NCBI RefSeq assembly: GCF_024584805.1
Contig: NZ_CP075715.1
Span: 2,344,001 to 2,408,000, forward strand
Direction: 5' to 3'
Length of the DNA: 64,000 nt
DNA from: Streptomyces sp. FIT100
Lineage (GTDB): Bacteria; Actinomycetota; Actinomycetes; Streptomycetales; Streptomycetaceae
The notes beneath the pieces were generated by a model that ran no database searches, was not told the origin of the DNA, and saw nothing but the letters and a program-made list of their open reading frames with translations. The position numbers and the translations under genes are program-made. Of the stretch, positions 41,572 to 51,182 are shown piece by piece (within the stretch, counting starts at the first letter, position 1; every line of letters starts with the position of its first letter).

Positions 41572-42648
41572 CTATGGGCCGGACATCTGTGGTCCCGATG
41601 TGGATGCTCGAATGTTCAGGCGAGGCAGCAGAAGGAGTTCCTGAGGAACGTGCTCGCCGTCCTCACGCAGTCGCCCGACCAGGCGCGTGGCGGCGATCCT
41701 GCCGATCGCCCGGCGGGGTGGGGCCACTCCGGTGAGCGGGATGGCGAGGAGGTAGCCCCAATCGTCATCGTAGGTGACGATCGCCAGGTCATCGGGGACG
41801 GACAGCCCTCGGTGCAACGCGCGTTGCAGGAGCAGAGATGCCTGCCCATCGGGATGGGCAATGGCTGCAGAGACACCGGCTGAGCGGGCGGAGTCCAGGA
41901 AGGCATCGATCTCCTCCTCCACCTCGTACCGGGCATCCGTCACACGGGGAACGTCCCGCGGCAGGCCGAACAGAGCTGCGGCTGTGTCGAAGCCCTTGAC
42001 GATCCAGGGTGTCGTCGGGGTCGAACAGGCCAGCAGGCCGATCCGACGGTGGCCGATCTCCGCGAGGTGGCGCAGCGCCTTCAGGACGCCTCGTTCATGG
42101 TCGGAGGCGACCCGGTCCAGGTGGTCAAGGCCGGCCATCGGAGTCGGCCGACGTTCCACGATGACGGCGGGGACCGGGAGTTCCCGGAGCCACAGGGAGG
42201 CGTCGGCCGAATCCAGCAGCGAGGGCGGGGGCGTCAGCAGAAATCCGTGGACACCACCGTCGAGCAGCCGCTCGACCTGCACACGAACGTCGTCGTGGTC
42301 GGCGACGACCACGCTGAGCCGGGCGCCGCACTCCTCGGCCACAGCCTGGGCGCCTTGCTTGACATACCAGTAGTACAGGGTGAGGTACGGCACGACCATG
42401 CCCAGGGAGAGCCGTTGATTCCTCTGTTGCCGCTTCGCCCTGGTCGCGGAACGGGCCAGGGGCACCGTGCCCGGCAGAGTCACGCCACCGTATACGCGCG
42501 AAACGAGCCGGTACTCGGTCAGCACGGCGATATCACGTCGCACCGTCATCGCCGACACGCCGAATCTAACGGCGAGATCGGCGACCCGGGCAGAGCCCGT
42601 ACGGTGCACCTCCTCGAGGATCTGACTCTGCCGAGCCGTAAGTGTCAT
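41572..42648 (-). CDS. DeoR-HTH / LacI-sensor hybrid transcriptional regulator
   Basis: The 358-aa regulator combines a DeoR-type N-terminal helix-turn-helix (residues 1-60: TARQSQILEEVHRTG, GVSAMTVRRDIAVL) with a LacI/GalR periplasmic-binding-like sensor domain (~80-350: GMVVPYLTLYYWYVKQGAQAV, HLAEIGHRRIGLL, DLAIVTYDDDWGYLLAIPLTGV). It should bind a sugar-like effector and repress carbohydrate genes. A second hybrid of the same design is at 48212-49396, and the degenerate GH29 protein lies between them. The 24-bp perfect palindrome at 42845 is a possible operator. The ATG at 42648 has only a weak GGATGGG site. Confidence 0.83.
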   Translation of the reverse strand: MTLTARQSQILEEVHRTGSARVADLAVRFGVSAMTVRRDIAVLTEYRLVSRVYGGVTLPGTVPLARSATRAKRQQRNQRLSLGMVVPYLTLYYWYVKQGAQAVAEECGARLSVVVADHDDVRVQVERLLDGGVHGFLLTPPPSLLDSADASLWLRELPVPAVIVERRPTPMAGLDHLDRVASDHERGVLKALRHLAEIGHRRIGLLACSTPTTPWIVKGFDTAAALFGLPRDVPRVTDARYEVEEEIDAFLDSARSAGVSAAIAHPDGQASLLLQRALHRGLSVPDDLAIVTYDDDWGYLLAIPLTGVAPPRRAIGRIAATRLVGRLREDGEHVPQELLLLPRLNIRASTSGPQMSGP

Positions 42649-42844
42649 GAAGTCCCATCCTCCGCTGAGGACCGGCTACCGCGCAGACAGGCTGCGCGCT
42701 GATGCACCCAGGCGGCCTGGGGACCCTCGGTACCGAGCGGTGTGTGCAGTGTTGTTCGGTTGGAAGGTTTCGTTGACCGCGCCTTTTGCGACGGGGAGCA
42801 TCTACAACAGAGCCGGGACGTTCCGCACTGTGCCGACGTAAATG

Positions 42845-42868
42845 ACCAAACCGTCATGACGGTTTGGT
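42845..42868. promoter_or_regulatory. 24-bp perfect palindrome, possible operator
   Basis: ACCAAACCGTCA is followed directly by its exact complement TGACGGTTTGGT, 197 bp upstream of the DeoR-LacI hybrid gene. Perfect symmetry without a spacer and AAACCG/CGGTTT half-sites suit a LacI/GalR-type dimer. Assignment to the adjacent regulator is inference. Confidence 0.55.
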
Positions 42869-42879
42869 GACGACAGGTT

Positions 42880-42933
42880 CCCTTTGCCGTCGGGTAGCAC
42901 CGCACTTTCACGGTGCTACCCGACGGCAAAGGG
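42880..42933. terminator. Long perfect hairpin (23-bp stem)
   Basis: CCCTTTGCCGTCGGGTAGCACCG (42880-42902) pairs perfectly with 42911-42933 across the loop CACTTTCA. It could be a terminator, but no transcription unit clearly ends here. It could equally be an end or stem of a decayed mobile element. Confidence 0.6.
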
Positions 42934-43221
42934 GGTAACGGCTTGTGCCCCAGGTGGGGCTCGGGCCACACACAAGGAGTGTTGGACCGTGTTCGTGAAG
43001 AGGCCATTCCGGTGGTGCATGGGAGCAGCATCGATGCCACGGCGGATGGTGCCGCTTCGCGCCTGGGCTCAGCTCGAACGCTGCCGAAGTGACGAGCAGC
43101 GGATGCCCGATCAGCTCTCATCTCACACCCACACCACAAGAATACATCCGATGTATCGAAGGCAACTATCCCTCACGCAACCGTAAAGATCAATTCTCAA
43201 CCAAGGAAGGGATGCTCATCC

Positions 43222-43642
43222 ATGACTCCAACACTCAGATGGAGAAAGCTACTTGTGGCTGGGGGTGGTCACGGTGGGCACACTGGTGACCGCCCCCGCC
43301 GCTTCGGCCGCCTTCGGCCATCCATCCGACCAAAGCGCATGCTCGCTTGGCTCCGGACCGGTCTTCATCAGCGGCGCCCTCTTATGCGCCCCGCGCGCCG
43401 GAGCCGAGGTCTGGTGGGACGGGAGAGTCTCCGATCCGGCCTGGCACTACCTGATGGGCCGCCTCGACGGCTCGGCCCACGACTTCGCCTGCTACAGGGA
43501 AGGCGCACCGCACAGTGGCGGCAACAACATCTGGTACTACACCTGGAGCAACGAAGCGCACGCCACGTACGGCCTCGGGTACGTCAAGTCCACCGACGTC
43601 TACGCCGGGATGCACCCGTATCCAGGACTGAGACGCTGCTGA
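43222..43642 (+). pseudogene. Small secreted protein gene with a frameshift in the signal peptide
   Basis: The ATG at 43222 follows GGAAGG and reads MTPTLRWRKLLVAG before running into an out-of-frame sequence at a GGGGG run (~43261-43265). Removing one G restores a textbook signal peptide (LLVAGVVTVGTLVTAPAASA), which joins the downstream frame encoding a ~105-aa mature protein. That protein has four cysteines and a Trp/Tyr-rich middle (SGGNNIWYYTWSNEAHATYG). The mature family is not recognised. Either the gene is inactive, or expression needs slippage at the G run, or the base is a sequence error. Confidence 0.7.
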
Positions 43643-44182
43643 GCCCGGACTGAAGCGGCGCCGGGGCACTGCGGATCGACTGGTCGCGGGAGGTAATCGG
43701 CTCCTCCCATGGCCGGGCCGCTCACAGTTCCGCGCGTCGAGTTCATCGATGGCTTTGCGGACGAGCATCTCGGCGTCGCGGTCGTCGAATGCCGGGGGTG
43801 CGTATGCCGACGTTCGCACCGGCCGGGAGTGCCTGAGGCGGCAAGGGCGAGACGCCGCCTGCGCCTGGCAGTTCGGCGGCATCCAGGGAGCCGGACGATG
43901 CGGGCGGCCCGGGTGAGCGTGCCGAAAGCGGTCTTTCCTGCGTTGCGGGTAACCGGGGTGTGACCACAATCCCGCAGGACGGCACGGTAAAGACAGAGAG
44001 TCCGTGAGCGGCCCACTCAATCCCGACGGTGAGGCCGCAGCAATCGCCGGGGCGTTGAAGCGGCCCGACCTCTTCGCCGTGTCCACACCGGTAAGCGCCG
44101 AACACCCACCGCCGTGCCGTGCGCCGCCGGCGTCCCGGCTGTTGCCGCTGTTGCCGCTGTTGCCGCTGTTGCCGCAAAGCAT
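43643..44182. other. Degenerate region without an intact gene
   Basis: A minus-strand stretch near 43700-43860 looks protein-like (FDDRDAEMLVRKAIDELDARNC) but is open only in pieces and has no recognisable start. At 44139-44173 a 9-bp unit (GTTGCCGCT) is repeated four times just before the IS5 transposase remnant. Confidence 0.5.
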
Positions 44183-44989
44183 CAAGCCTGGCCGTCCGCC
44201 GGTGTGGACGCGGCGGCAGCTGATGGACGGCAAACGGTGGCGGACCATGACCGGTGCCCCTGGCGCGACGTGCCGGAACGCTACGGCCCCTGGGACCGGG
44301 TCTACGACCCGTTTCGCCGCTGGCAGCGCGATGGCACTTGGGCCAGGATCGTCACCCAGCTCCAAGCCGAGGCCGACGCGAAGGGCCTGATCACTTGGGA
44401 GGTGAACGTCGACTCCACCGTCTGCCGGACCCACCAGCAGGCCGCCGGGGCGGTGAAAAGGGGGACCTGCAGAAGGAACCACCCGGCGGCATCGGCGTCG
44501 AGCCGGCCGACCACGCTCCCGGACGCTCCCGGGGCGGGCTGACCACCAGATCCACCTGGCCGTCGACCAGGGGCAGAAGCCGCTGTCCGTCGTGATCACA
44601 GCCGGTCAGCGGGATGACTCGCCACAGTTCGAACCGGTTCTGGAAGCGATCCGGGTGCCCCGGCTCGGTCGGGGCCGCCCCCGCACGCGCCCGGACCGGG
44701 TGAGGGCCGACAAGGCGTACGACTCCCACAGTAACGGGCCTACCTGCGAAGACGCGGGATCAGGCCGACCATCCCGGTCCCCGCGTACCGGGTCCGCAAC
44801 CATCAGAAACTCGGCTCCCGAGGCGGCCGGCCACCGACGTTCGACAAGACCGACTACAAGCAGCGACACGCGGTCGAATGCGGGATCAACCGGCTCAAGC
44901 GCCACCGGGCCGTAGCCACTCGGTACGACAAACTCGCCGTCCGCTACGAGGCGACCGTGCTGGTCGCAATCCTCAACGAGTGGCTGTGA
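44183..44989 (+). pseudogene. IS5-family transposase pseudogene
   Basis: Pieces of one IS5-type DDE transposase appear in all three frames: KPGRPPVWTRRQLMDG, CPWRDVPERYGPWDRVYDPF, LITWEVNVDSTVCRTHQQAA (first catalytic Asp), QKPLSVVITAGQRDDSPQFE, DRVRADKAYDS (second Asp), and finally [20 protein letters not shown] (Glu) through to NEWL and the native TGA. At least three frameshifts separate them, near 44270, 44440-44540 and 44740. A CTAG occurs just after the end (ACACTAGG), consistent with an IS5-type target. The element cannot encode an active enzyme but might match the family that moved the MITE-like elements. Confidence 0.85.
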
Positions 44990-45415
44990 CCAGCACTTTC
45001 AGAACAGACACTAGGCCCGGCTGACCGTCTCTTCACCATCGGCGCCACAGTCCAGCGCGGAAATCGACGTCAACGGCTGGTACGGCACCGGTACGTGCTA
45101 CTCCAACAACATCTGCTTCGACGGACATCCCCCTCGGTGACCCAGCGAATTGATGCCTGGAGCTGGGGCGAGGGGCAGCCCCGCGCCGACGCCATGTCGC
45201 ACGCCCCGGCAGGGACGGTGGCGACACCCAAGCTCCCCAGCACTTCCCTCCGGAGTCCAGCGTCACGCTGACCTGGAACACCTCCACCGACAACGCCGTG
45301 TGTCACCGGAAACGGCGCCCAGTTGGTGCCACGGCACCGCCCCGTCGTCCAGCCGGGGTCCCCTTCCATGCCCATCGCGCCCTCTCACGGCCTGGAGCAA
45401 GAGGAGCACACAGAG
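44990..45415. other. Debris of a secreted glycoside-hydrolase-like gene
   Basis: No intact gene. One plus-strand frame reads AEIDVNGWYGTGTCYSNNICFDG, another ESSVTLTWNTSTDNAV, the latter like an fn3 strand of secreted glycosidases. These may be remnants of a carbohydrate-active exoenzyme upstream of the GH29 gene. Confidence 0.45.
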
Positions 45416-46675
45416 ATGAAACAGTCGTGGTTCGCCGAGGCCAAACTCGGCATTTTCGCCCGTTGGGGAATCTCATCAGTCCGGGCCATACCTCACCCCC
45501 GCACCTCCGCACCACGCCAGATCTCGTATCTGGAGTACATGGAACAACTGGACGGGTTCACCGCTGCGCGCTACAACCCCGAGGCCTGGGCCGAACTGTT
45601 CGCCGCCACCGGAGCCAAGTACGCGGTGATGACCGCGAAAGACCATGACGGAGTGGCCCTGTGGGACACCGCGTTCACGGAACTGTCCGTAACCACAGCC
45701 ACCCCGGCGGGCAGAGACCTGATCCGCCCCTTCACTCAGGCATTGCGCCGACGGGGGCTCCGCGCCGGACTGCATTTCTCGCACCAAGACGGGCATCTTG
45801 CCTCCCAGACGACAGCCCGCCCCTCACAGCTCCACCGGCCGGCGGCCCAAAGCGAGCCAGCGGCGCCACAGAGCCAGCACGATGTGGGCCGGCAGGCTCG
45901 CACGCAGCGTGCCCGCATGGTCGACCGCCGGCAGATCCGCGAACTGGTGGAGAACTACCAGCCGGACCTGCTGCGCTTCGACAGTACACAGGAGCACGGC
46001 CAGGAACGGTTGTGGGCGAATCAACTGCCAGACATGATCCCGGCCCTCGGTCATGAGGCTGTCGTCATCGGGCGCCGAGATACTGACAGGGGCCGCGACA
46101 CACCGGAGCTCAGCACACCGATCATCCCCCCCGACGGGCCCTGGGAACTGTGCTACCCCCTCGGGGGCATAAGCGGCCACCACCCCGCCACCGCACACCG
46201 CCCGACCGTACACGCGCTCATACGCGTCTTCGCAGACACCATCGGCAGCGGCGGCAACCTCCTGCTGGAGACCAGCCCACGAGGAGACGGCACGATCCCT
46301 CCCGAGCACACAGCCCAGCTGACCGCACTGGGCAAGTGGGTCCGCCGCAATCACGAAGCCATCTACACCACCACCGGCCTTCCCTACGGACACTTCGACG
46401 GCCCTTCAACCCTCGCAAAGGACCGCCGAACCCTGTACCTCATCTGCACCCAAACACCGCACGGCTTCATCGAACTACGAGGGCTCCGCAACACCATCCG
46501 GCGCATATCCGTCCTCAGTACCGGAGCAGCACTCCCCTACCACGTGAACAACGGCCTGCCCGATTGGGGCATCCCTCGCATCATTCGTATCAAGCCGCCC
46601 CCGGCTCCCAACGTCGTCGCCGTCGAGCTCAACGGTGAACTCGGACTCCACCAGAGCCATGGGATCACCGGTTAG
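45416..46675 (+). CDS. Divergent alpha-L-fucosidase-like protein (GH29)
   Basis: The 419-aa protein follows the GH29 pattern: WFAEAKLGIFARWGISSVRA at the N-terminus, GAKYAVMTAKDHDGVALWDT, RGLRAGLHFSHQDG, LVENYQPDLLRFDSTQEHG (nucleophile-Asp region) and GSGGNLLLETSPRGDGTIPPE. Several normally conserved residues are changed: the HWG of IFIHWG is RWG, and LWFDG is LRFDS, so activity is doubtful. The middle (~120-165) is low in similarity and may be damaged. The ATG at 45416 was chosen for GAGGAG 9 bases upstream. Flanked by LacI/DeoR-type regulators, it looks like the residue of a fucoside-utilisation locus. No signal peptide. Confidence 0.7.
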   Translation: MKQSWFAEAKLGIFARWGISSVRAIPHPRTSAPRQISYLEYMEQLDGFTAARYNPEAWAELFAATGAKYAVMTAKDHDGVALWDTAFTELSVTTATPAGRDLIRPFTQALRRRGLRAGLHFSHQDGHLASQTTARPSQLHRPAAQSEPAAPQSQHDVGRQARTQRARMVDRRQIRELVENYQPDLLRFDSTQEHGQERLWANQLPDMIPALGHEAVVIGRRDTDRGRDTPELSTPIIPPDGPWELCYPLGGISGHHPATAHRPTVHALIRVFADTIGSGGNLLLETSPRGDGTIPPEHTAQLTALGKWVRRNHEAIYTTTGLPYGHFDGPSTLAKDRRTLYLICTQTPHGFIELRGLRNTIRRISVLSTGAALPYHVNNGLPDWGIPRIIRIKPPPAPNVVAVELNGELGLHQSHGITG

Positions 46676-47008
46676 CCGCCGGGGTTCAGGTCTTCCGTTG
46701 CGGACCACATACCCCCCGGCTCAGCCATCGGCATCGCACCGAGCCAGGATCCGGCCTCGCGGCGGAGTCCGAGTCCCTCATAACAGGGTGCACTGACGCA
46801 GCGTCAGATTCCTCTGACAGTACGCCGCGATCGGCAGTACGCGGTCCTCAGTGGCAGGCGCCACGACCGGCCCTTGCGTACCGGGACGACTTTGATGCTG
46901 TGACCACACCAGCCACGACAAGATCATCTGGTCGCTGAACGCTTAGCCAAGATCAGCAACCAGCATGGAAGACCCCTACGTAGGCGAGCAATACATTCCA
47001 GGAGGACC
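46676..47008. other. Intergenic region with a short palindrome
   Basis: No gene is supported. CTGACGC-A-GCGTCAG at 46793-46807 is a perfect 7-bp inverted repeat that could be a regulator site. A stretch near 46915-46955 (HDKIIWSLNA) may be the end of a lost transposase. AGGAGG at 46999-47004 belongs to the LacI remnant that follows. Confidence 0.45.
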
Positions 47009-48099
47009 GTGTTGACTGCGGAGACAAGTGCCCTGTCGAAGGCCGACGAGCAGCACGCCACGACACGCGACCCGCTCGACAATGCCGGTCGGCTCAGAGC
47101 CGCAATCCCGCGTGCGGTGACCGAGAAGTGCGCCGGCCCACCGGCCGGGGCCAAAGTACTGCTCGCAGCAGGCAAGTTGAGCCACTTCGTCAGCTCCACA
47201 CAGGCCAGGACATGAAGGACGACCTGAACAACAGCCTTGTGCTGGTACTCAACGGCCTCGGCCTCGGACCGTGCCTCTTCGACATTGCCTCCGGGATCGA
47301 ACAGCAGTCGGCAGCGGAAGGCATCCACTGTGTTCTCGCCACTACGCATGGGATCCATGAGCGTGAGATCGCCGTGGCTGCAGAGATGGCCAGTCAGGGG
47401 GTTGGCCTCGTGGCCTTGATAGGGAGCACCCGGGACACGGAGGACTACCGGACAAATGTAGCCGCGTTGGCCCGCGAGCTCGACGCGGCGGGATCCCGAC
47501 TCGTGTTGGCCGGGCGGCCCTCCCCAGGTGCCGACCTTCCCCTCACAGTGGTGGACTACGACAACGAGGGCGGCGCTTTCTCGCTCACCAGCCATCTACT
47601 CTCCGCCGGTCACGAGCGCATCCTCTTTCTCGGTGGCGGTGAGGACACCACCACGGCAGCACGTATCACCGGGTACTGCAGGGCAGTGCAAGCCTACGGT
47701 TACACACCCGATCGCGAATTGGTCGCGGCCCCCGGCAATTGCAGCCAGTTGGGCCCGAATGGAGTCCGAGCGATCTTGCGAGGTATGCCGTCCGACGTCA
47801 CCGCGGTCTTCGCCTGGGACGATGAGCTGGCTGTCTGCGCCATCACGCAATTGAAGGCGGATGGGGTACCAGTCCCTGAAGAGGTATCGGTGGTCGGCTT
47901 CAACAATTTACTCCCCTATGCCGAGCACCAGCGCCCCGCACTCACGACCGCGCACGTCCCCTTCTTCGACGTGGGCCGCCATGCCGTGAAGCTGGCCGCA
48001 CATCGAGAGGAGCCGGGCCTGCGCCATGCCCAACAAGTGACGCTCGGCACACACGTCGTGTTCCGCGACTCAGTAGCCGCAAGGGTAGCCCGATGCTGA
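47009..48099 (+). pseudogene. Degenerate LacI-family regulator
   Basis: A GTG at 47009 with AGGAGG starts an ORF that ends at 47215. Its last part (PRAVTEKCAGPPAGAKVLLAAGK, LSHFVSSTQAR) is the tail of a LacI DNA-binding domain with the helix-turn-helix itself missing. A frameshift near 47200 separates it from a complete LacI sensor domain (47215-48099: NNSLVLVLNGLGLGPCLFDI, SHLLSAGHERILFLGGGEDT, VFAWDDELAVCAITQLKADG, EEVSVVGFNNLLPY). The sensor part alone (294 aa) could still be made from the ATG at 47215. It cannot bind DNA as a LacI protein and is probably inactive. Confidence 0.75.
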
Positions 48100-48211
48100 T
48101 CCGTTGGGCTGCCGCGGGTACAAGTGGAGGAGCAACACTCCAGTGGCTACAGATCAGATCGGAACATCTGCACTCCGCCTCCGTGCGACGCGAAATGAAG
48201 GTCGCGCTTCC

Positions 48212-49396
48212 TCACAACCGATGCCGGCCGTCGATACCTCTGCCAACCCCGGCTCGCGGCCCTGCCGCCGGCGGGCGGCAGGAGGCCCGGATGCGGAGCT
48301 CGGGAGCGAGGGCCAGATGCTGCCGTGGCACGGCGTCCGCGGGGTTATGGGCCGTCTCTCGCATACGCTGGTGCAGCAATTTTACCGCCGACTGCCCAAC
48401 GTGGTAACTGGGAAGGGCAACCGCAGTCAGAGGGATGCCCAAGAGGGCAAAGGCCACCTCATCTCCGTAAGTGATCAGCGAAACATCCCCGGGAACGTGA
48501 ATCCCCCGAGACTGCAGGCTCTCCATCAGCGAGATCGGCTCGCTGTCGACAAACACCAGAGCCGCGGATACCTCGCGCTTGCGGACCGCCTCGGCCAGGC
48601 GGTCCGCAACCGCCTCACACCCAGTATCAGGACCGTCGGTGGGGGAGCCGAAAGACATCACCAGAGGGTGGGCCATCTCCAGCGCAGGCCATACGCTTTC
48701 GTAGCCCATCCGGATCTGCGCCCCGGTAGAGTCACCGCGGTCTCCGACCAGCGCGACACGCTCGTGACCGAGCGAGGACAGATACTCCATCGCCAGCCAC
48801 ACCCCGGACGCCTCGTCGGTGCACACGTAATCCAGCCGAGCCGTGTTCGCGCATGGGACCCCGGTGCGCTCCACGAGGACGGTGGGAACTTCGAGCTCCC
48901 ATCCGGCCGAGTCCTGACGGCTCGCCCCGGTCTCCCGATCGAGCGTCAACAAGAGCCCGTCGACCCCGCTTTGGATCATCTGCTCGATGTGGAGGTCAGT
49001 GGTCTGGGCGTATCCGGAGAAGCCGAGGACGAGTCGTCCGCCGGCTGAGGCGGATGCCTGCCGGGCACCGCGAATGATCTCGTCGAAGTACTTCCTCGTG
49101 CGGGGCACGACCATCCCCGTCACCGGGCCGGCTGAAGATGCGTCTGCCTGCGACCCGTTCCATGCTGCCTGCCGTAGGCGCTCGCCTATAGACAGGCCGT
49201 CAGGCCAGGCGACGACACCCCTCGCACGGTTCACGAGGCCGCGGTCGGCGAGGGCGGCTACATCACGGCGGGCTGTGGCCACAGAAATGTGCAAGTGATC
49301 GGCGAGCTCCACAACGCGCACCACTCCACAGGATTTCACAAGATCGAGGATCTGCTCATGGCGCTGATCCATCGTCAACTGCAAGACACCAGCCAT
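48212..49396 (-). CDS. DeoR-HTH / LacI-sensor hybrid transcriptional regulator
   Basis: The 394-aa regulator has the same design as the 41572-42648 gene: DeoR-type helix-turn-helix (MDQRHEQILDLVKSCGVVRV, HISVATARRDVAALADRGLV), then a LacI-type sensor domain (GMVVPRTRKYFDEIIRGARQ, DGLLLTLDRETG, YLSSLGHERVALVGDRGDST, DVSLITYGDEVAFALLGIPL). The C-terminal 30 residues are Arg/Pro-rich and unusual. The start may instead be the ATG at 49372, directly before DQRHEQ. It is convergent with the LacI remnant. The target is unknown; a carbohydrate locus is likely. Confidence 0.82.
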   Translation of the reverse strand: MAGVLQLTMDQRHEQILDLVKSCGVVRVVELADHLHISVATARRDVAALADRGLVNRARGVVAWPDGLSIGERLRQAAWNGSQADASSAGPVTGMVVPRTRKYFDEIIRGARQASASAGGRLVLGFSGYAQTTDLHIEQMIQSGVDGLLLTLDRETGASRQDSAGWELEVPTVLVERTGVPCANTARLDYVCTDEASGVWLAMEYLSSLGHERVALVGDRGDSTGAQIRMGYESVWPALEMAHPLVMSFGSPTDGPDTGCEAVADRLAEAVRKREVSAALVFVDSEPISLMESLQSRGIHVPGDVSLITYGDEVAFALLGIPLTAVALPSYHVGQSAVKLLHQRMRETAHNPADAVPRQHLALAPELRIRASCRPPAAGPRAGVGRGIDGRHRL

Positions 49397-50600
49397 GGAG
49401 CCGCACCGTACTCGGTCAACAGCCCGCTCGCTGCCAGAAATCCTGCATTAGCCGCCTGCCTTGTGAGCGCTATGAGCGATTCGGATGCTTTTGAATCATC
49501 TGCAATATTTTCGCTCAGCCAGCATTCCATGACGAACCGGGGGAAGCTGTCAGATACCAACCCGGCGACGCCGTACGCCTCCGCGAGGGAAGCATGCCGA
49601 TGCACCGCGACCACGTTGCAGGCGGCCGGTGCCTCTGCGGATTCACGGAGTCGTGAACACAGAACGTTCCGAACACTCCCCCGGCCACCGGACTGGGAGA
49701 GCGCCTCAATCACGAGCAAGAACGAACTGTCGCCCTGAGGCATGGCAGGGTACTACCGCGCAGAGGGTACGTTCACCAGCGGCGTGAACGGCCCCGCAGA
49801 TCATGGAATCCCACGAAGCCGCTCGCGGCCTTCCCAGGGGGTGAGCCGCGGAAGACCCAGCCAGGCCCGACGGCGGATCGCACGTGCTGCCACGGGACTG
49901 CTGTCGGATGGCCGGCAATCCGCCGTCGTGAGCGATGCAGCCGTCCCAGCCCTGACCCACCCTTGCGCGGTCGCCCCCGCCCTCTCTCCCCTCACCACCA
50001 CACACACGCTGCGGGACCGCGAACCGCACGCACCAAAGGGCCTGGCCGTGATCACTCCGAAGACGAAACGGTCCCCTTCACGGCCCGTTGGCGGTAGGCA
50101 CTGCGGGAGATCGCGAAGCCGTTGATCGCGCCGCCGAAGGTGCGTCGCCAAGGCTGCGGGACACGACCGCCCTCAGCCGAACCAGTCCTGCAGGAGCGAG
50201 TCTCGCCTTGCCGCGACGTCCCCTCCCTCTGCCGCCGGCCACCTGTAGGACTCCCCACCAGCGCACTCCCGCCGGGTGAAACGATCAAGGCCGATCCGGA
50301 AACGGCCTGCCGTCCGAGCAAGACACCCCCGCCTCAAGCCCTCAACTCAGCGGGGCCATGGAAGGAACGGAAGACAGGCGTAGCAGCCGGCGGGGCAGGG
50401 CAGCACCCTCCCACTACACATTGAGCGATATGCGCGACTTGACGCTTAGTGCATCACATGTCACTCTTCAATCTGACGATCAATTCCTGTGCCTGGGCGA
50501 CTGAGTCAGCCAAATAGTCCACACCGCAGGAATCCGACGGCCCCACCTCGCCGACATCGCCTTCAAACCTCGCACCACTGGTGGCAAACCCCCCTTCGGC
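49397..50600. other. Long region without a convincing gene
   Basis: A minus-strand ORF at 49375-49743 (122 aa, MPQGDSSFLLVIEAL...) overlaps the hybrid regulator's start and has moderate coding bias, but no recognised family; it is a weak hypothetical gene at best. Around 50060-50150 a minus-strand stretch reads TFGGAINGFAISRSAYRQRA, possibly the end of a lost protein. The rest is composition-poor with many stops. Confidence 0.45.
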
Positions 50601-51089
50601 ATGCTGATGCGCTCTGAAATCATCCGCGCATGGCCCGACCACCCGCCCAGGGGGTCCTCCACGGATCAATCCACCGTCCCTTGGCCCGCTGAGGCCGACG
50701 AAGGCCCTGGTTGTTTCACCTTCCAGGACGCGGAACTCATCTCCCGCACTCGGATCGGCCCGGACACCGTTCTCCTCCTCCTCACCCAGCGTCCCGCGAA
50801 AATCACCCTCCAGGAGCCCGGCCACGTTCTGCAGTTCGGTCTCGACAACGAAGACAGTAAAACGATCCGCAGTGTGGACGGAAAAACACAGGGCATGGGG
50901 GTCAAGGTATTCGATGACTTCCTCTACGGAGAGGTATGGCCCGGCCATCGAAGAGAAACACTGAACGTCACCCAACTCGCAAACAGGCTCTGCGGAAACA
51001 ATCCCGACTCCGCCTCCTTCGCTTTCCACATGCTCAACCCGCCCGCCCGTCTGGTCATCGATCTCACGCAACTTCCCATAACGGCTTGA
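50601..51089 (+). CDS. Hypothetical protein of the island
   Basis: A 162-aa product with no recognised domain. Predicted beta strands dominate the middle (TRIGPDTVLLLLTQRPAKITL, HVLQFGLDNEDSKTIRSVDG) and a short helical part follows (LNVTQLANRLCGNNPD). Codon third positions favour G/C on this strand, but less strongly than in core genes, which suggests transferred DNA. The frame is open further upstream to about 50516, so the N-terminus could be longer or the gene 5'-truncated. No clear ribosome site. The reverse-strand ORF over the same bases looks like a shadow. Confidence 0.45.
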   Translation: MLMRSEIIRAWPDHPPRGSSTDQSTVPWPAEADEGPGCFTFQDAELISRTRIGPDTVLLLLTQRPAKITLQEPGHVLQFGLDNEDSKTIRSVDGKTQGMGVKVFDDFLYGEVWPGHRRETLNVTQLANRLCGNNPDSASFAFHMLNPPARLVIDLTQLPITA

Positions 51090-51182
51090 AAATCCAGAGG
51101 CCGTAATCTTGAGCCTGACCATCTGGGAATAGATCCACTCTCGTCAGCAGCTCCGTTGAGGAGCTGGTGTCCTGCGCCGGAA

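Larger units (their letters stand above)
42649..43221. other. Intergenic region with strong palindromes
   Basis: No gene is supported. The region contains the 24-bp palindrome and the 23-bp hairpin listed separately. The plus-strand stretch near 42960-43080 reads LDRVREEAIPVVHGSSIDAT, which may be debris of a mobile element, but it could not be assigned. Confidence 0.5.

Noticed and set aside
50454..51122. Minus-strand 222-codon ORF opposite the hypothetical gene at 50601-51089
   Set aside because: The plus-strand frame has the better third-position GC pattern and a more protein-like composition. The minus-strand product is Gly/Glu-rich and lacks any motif.
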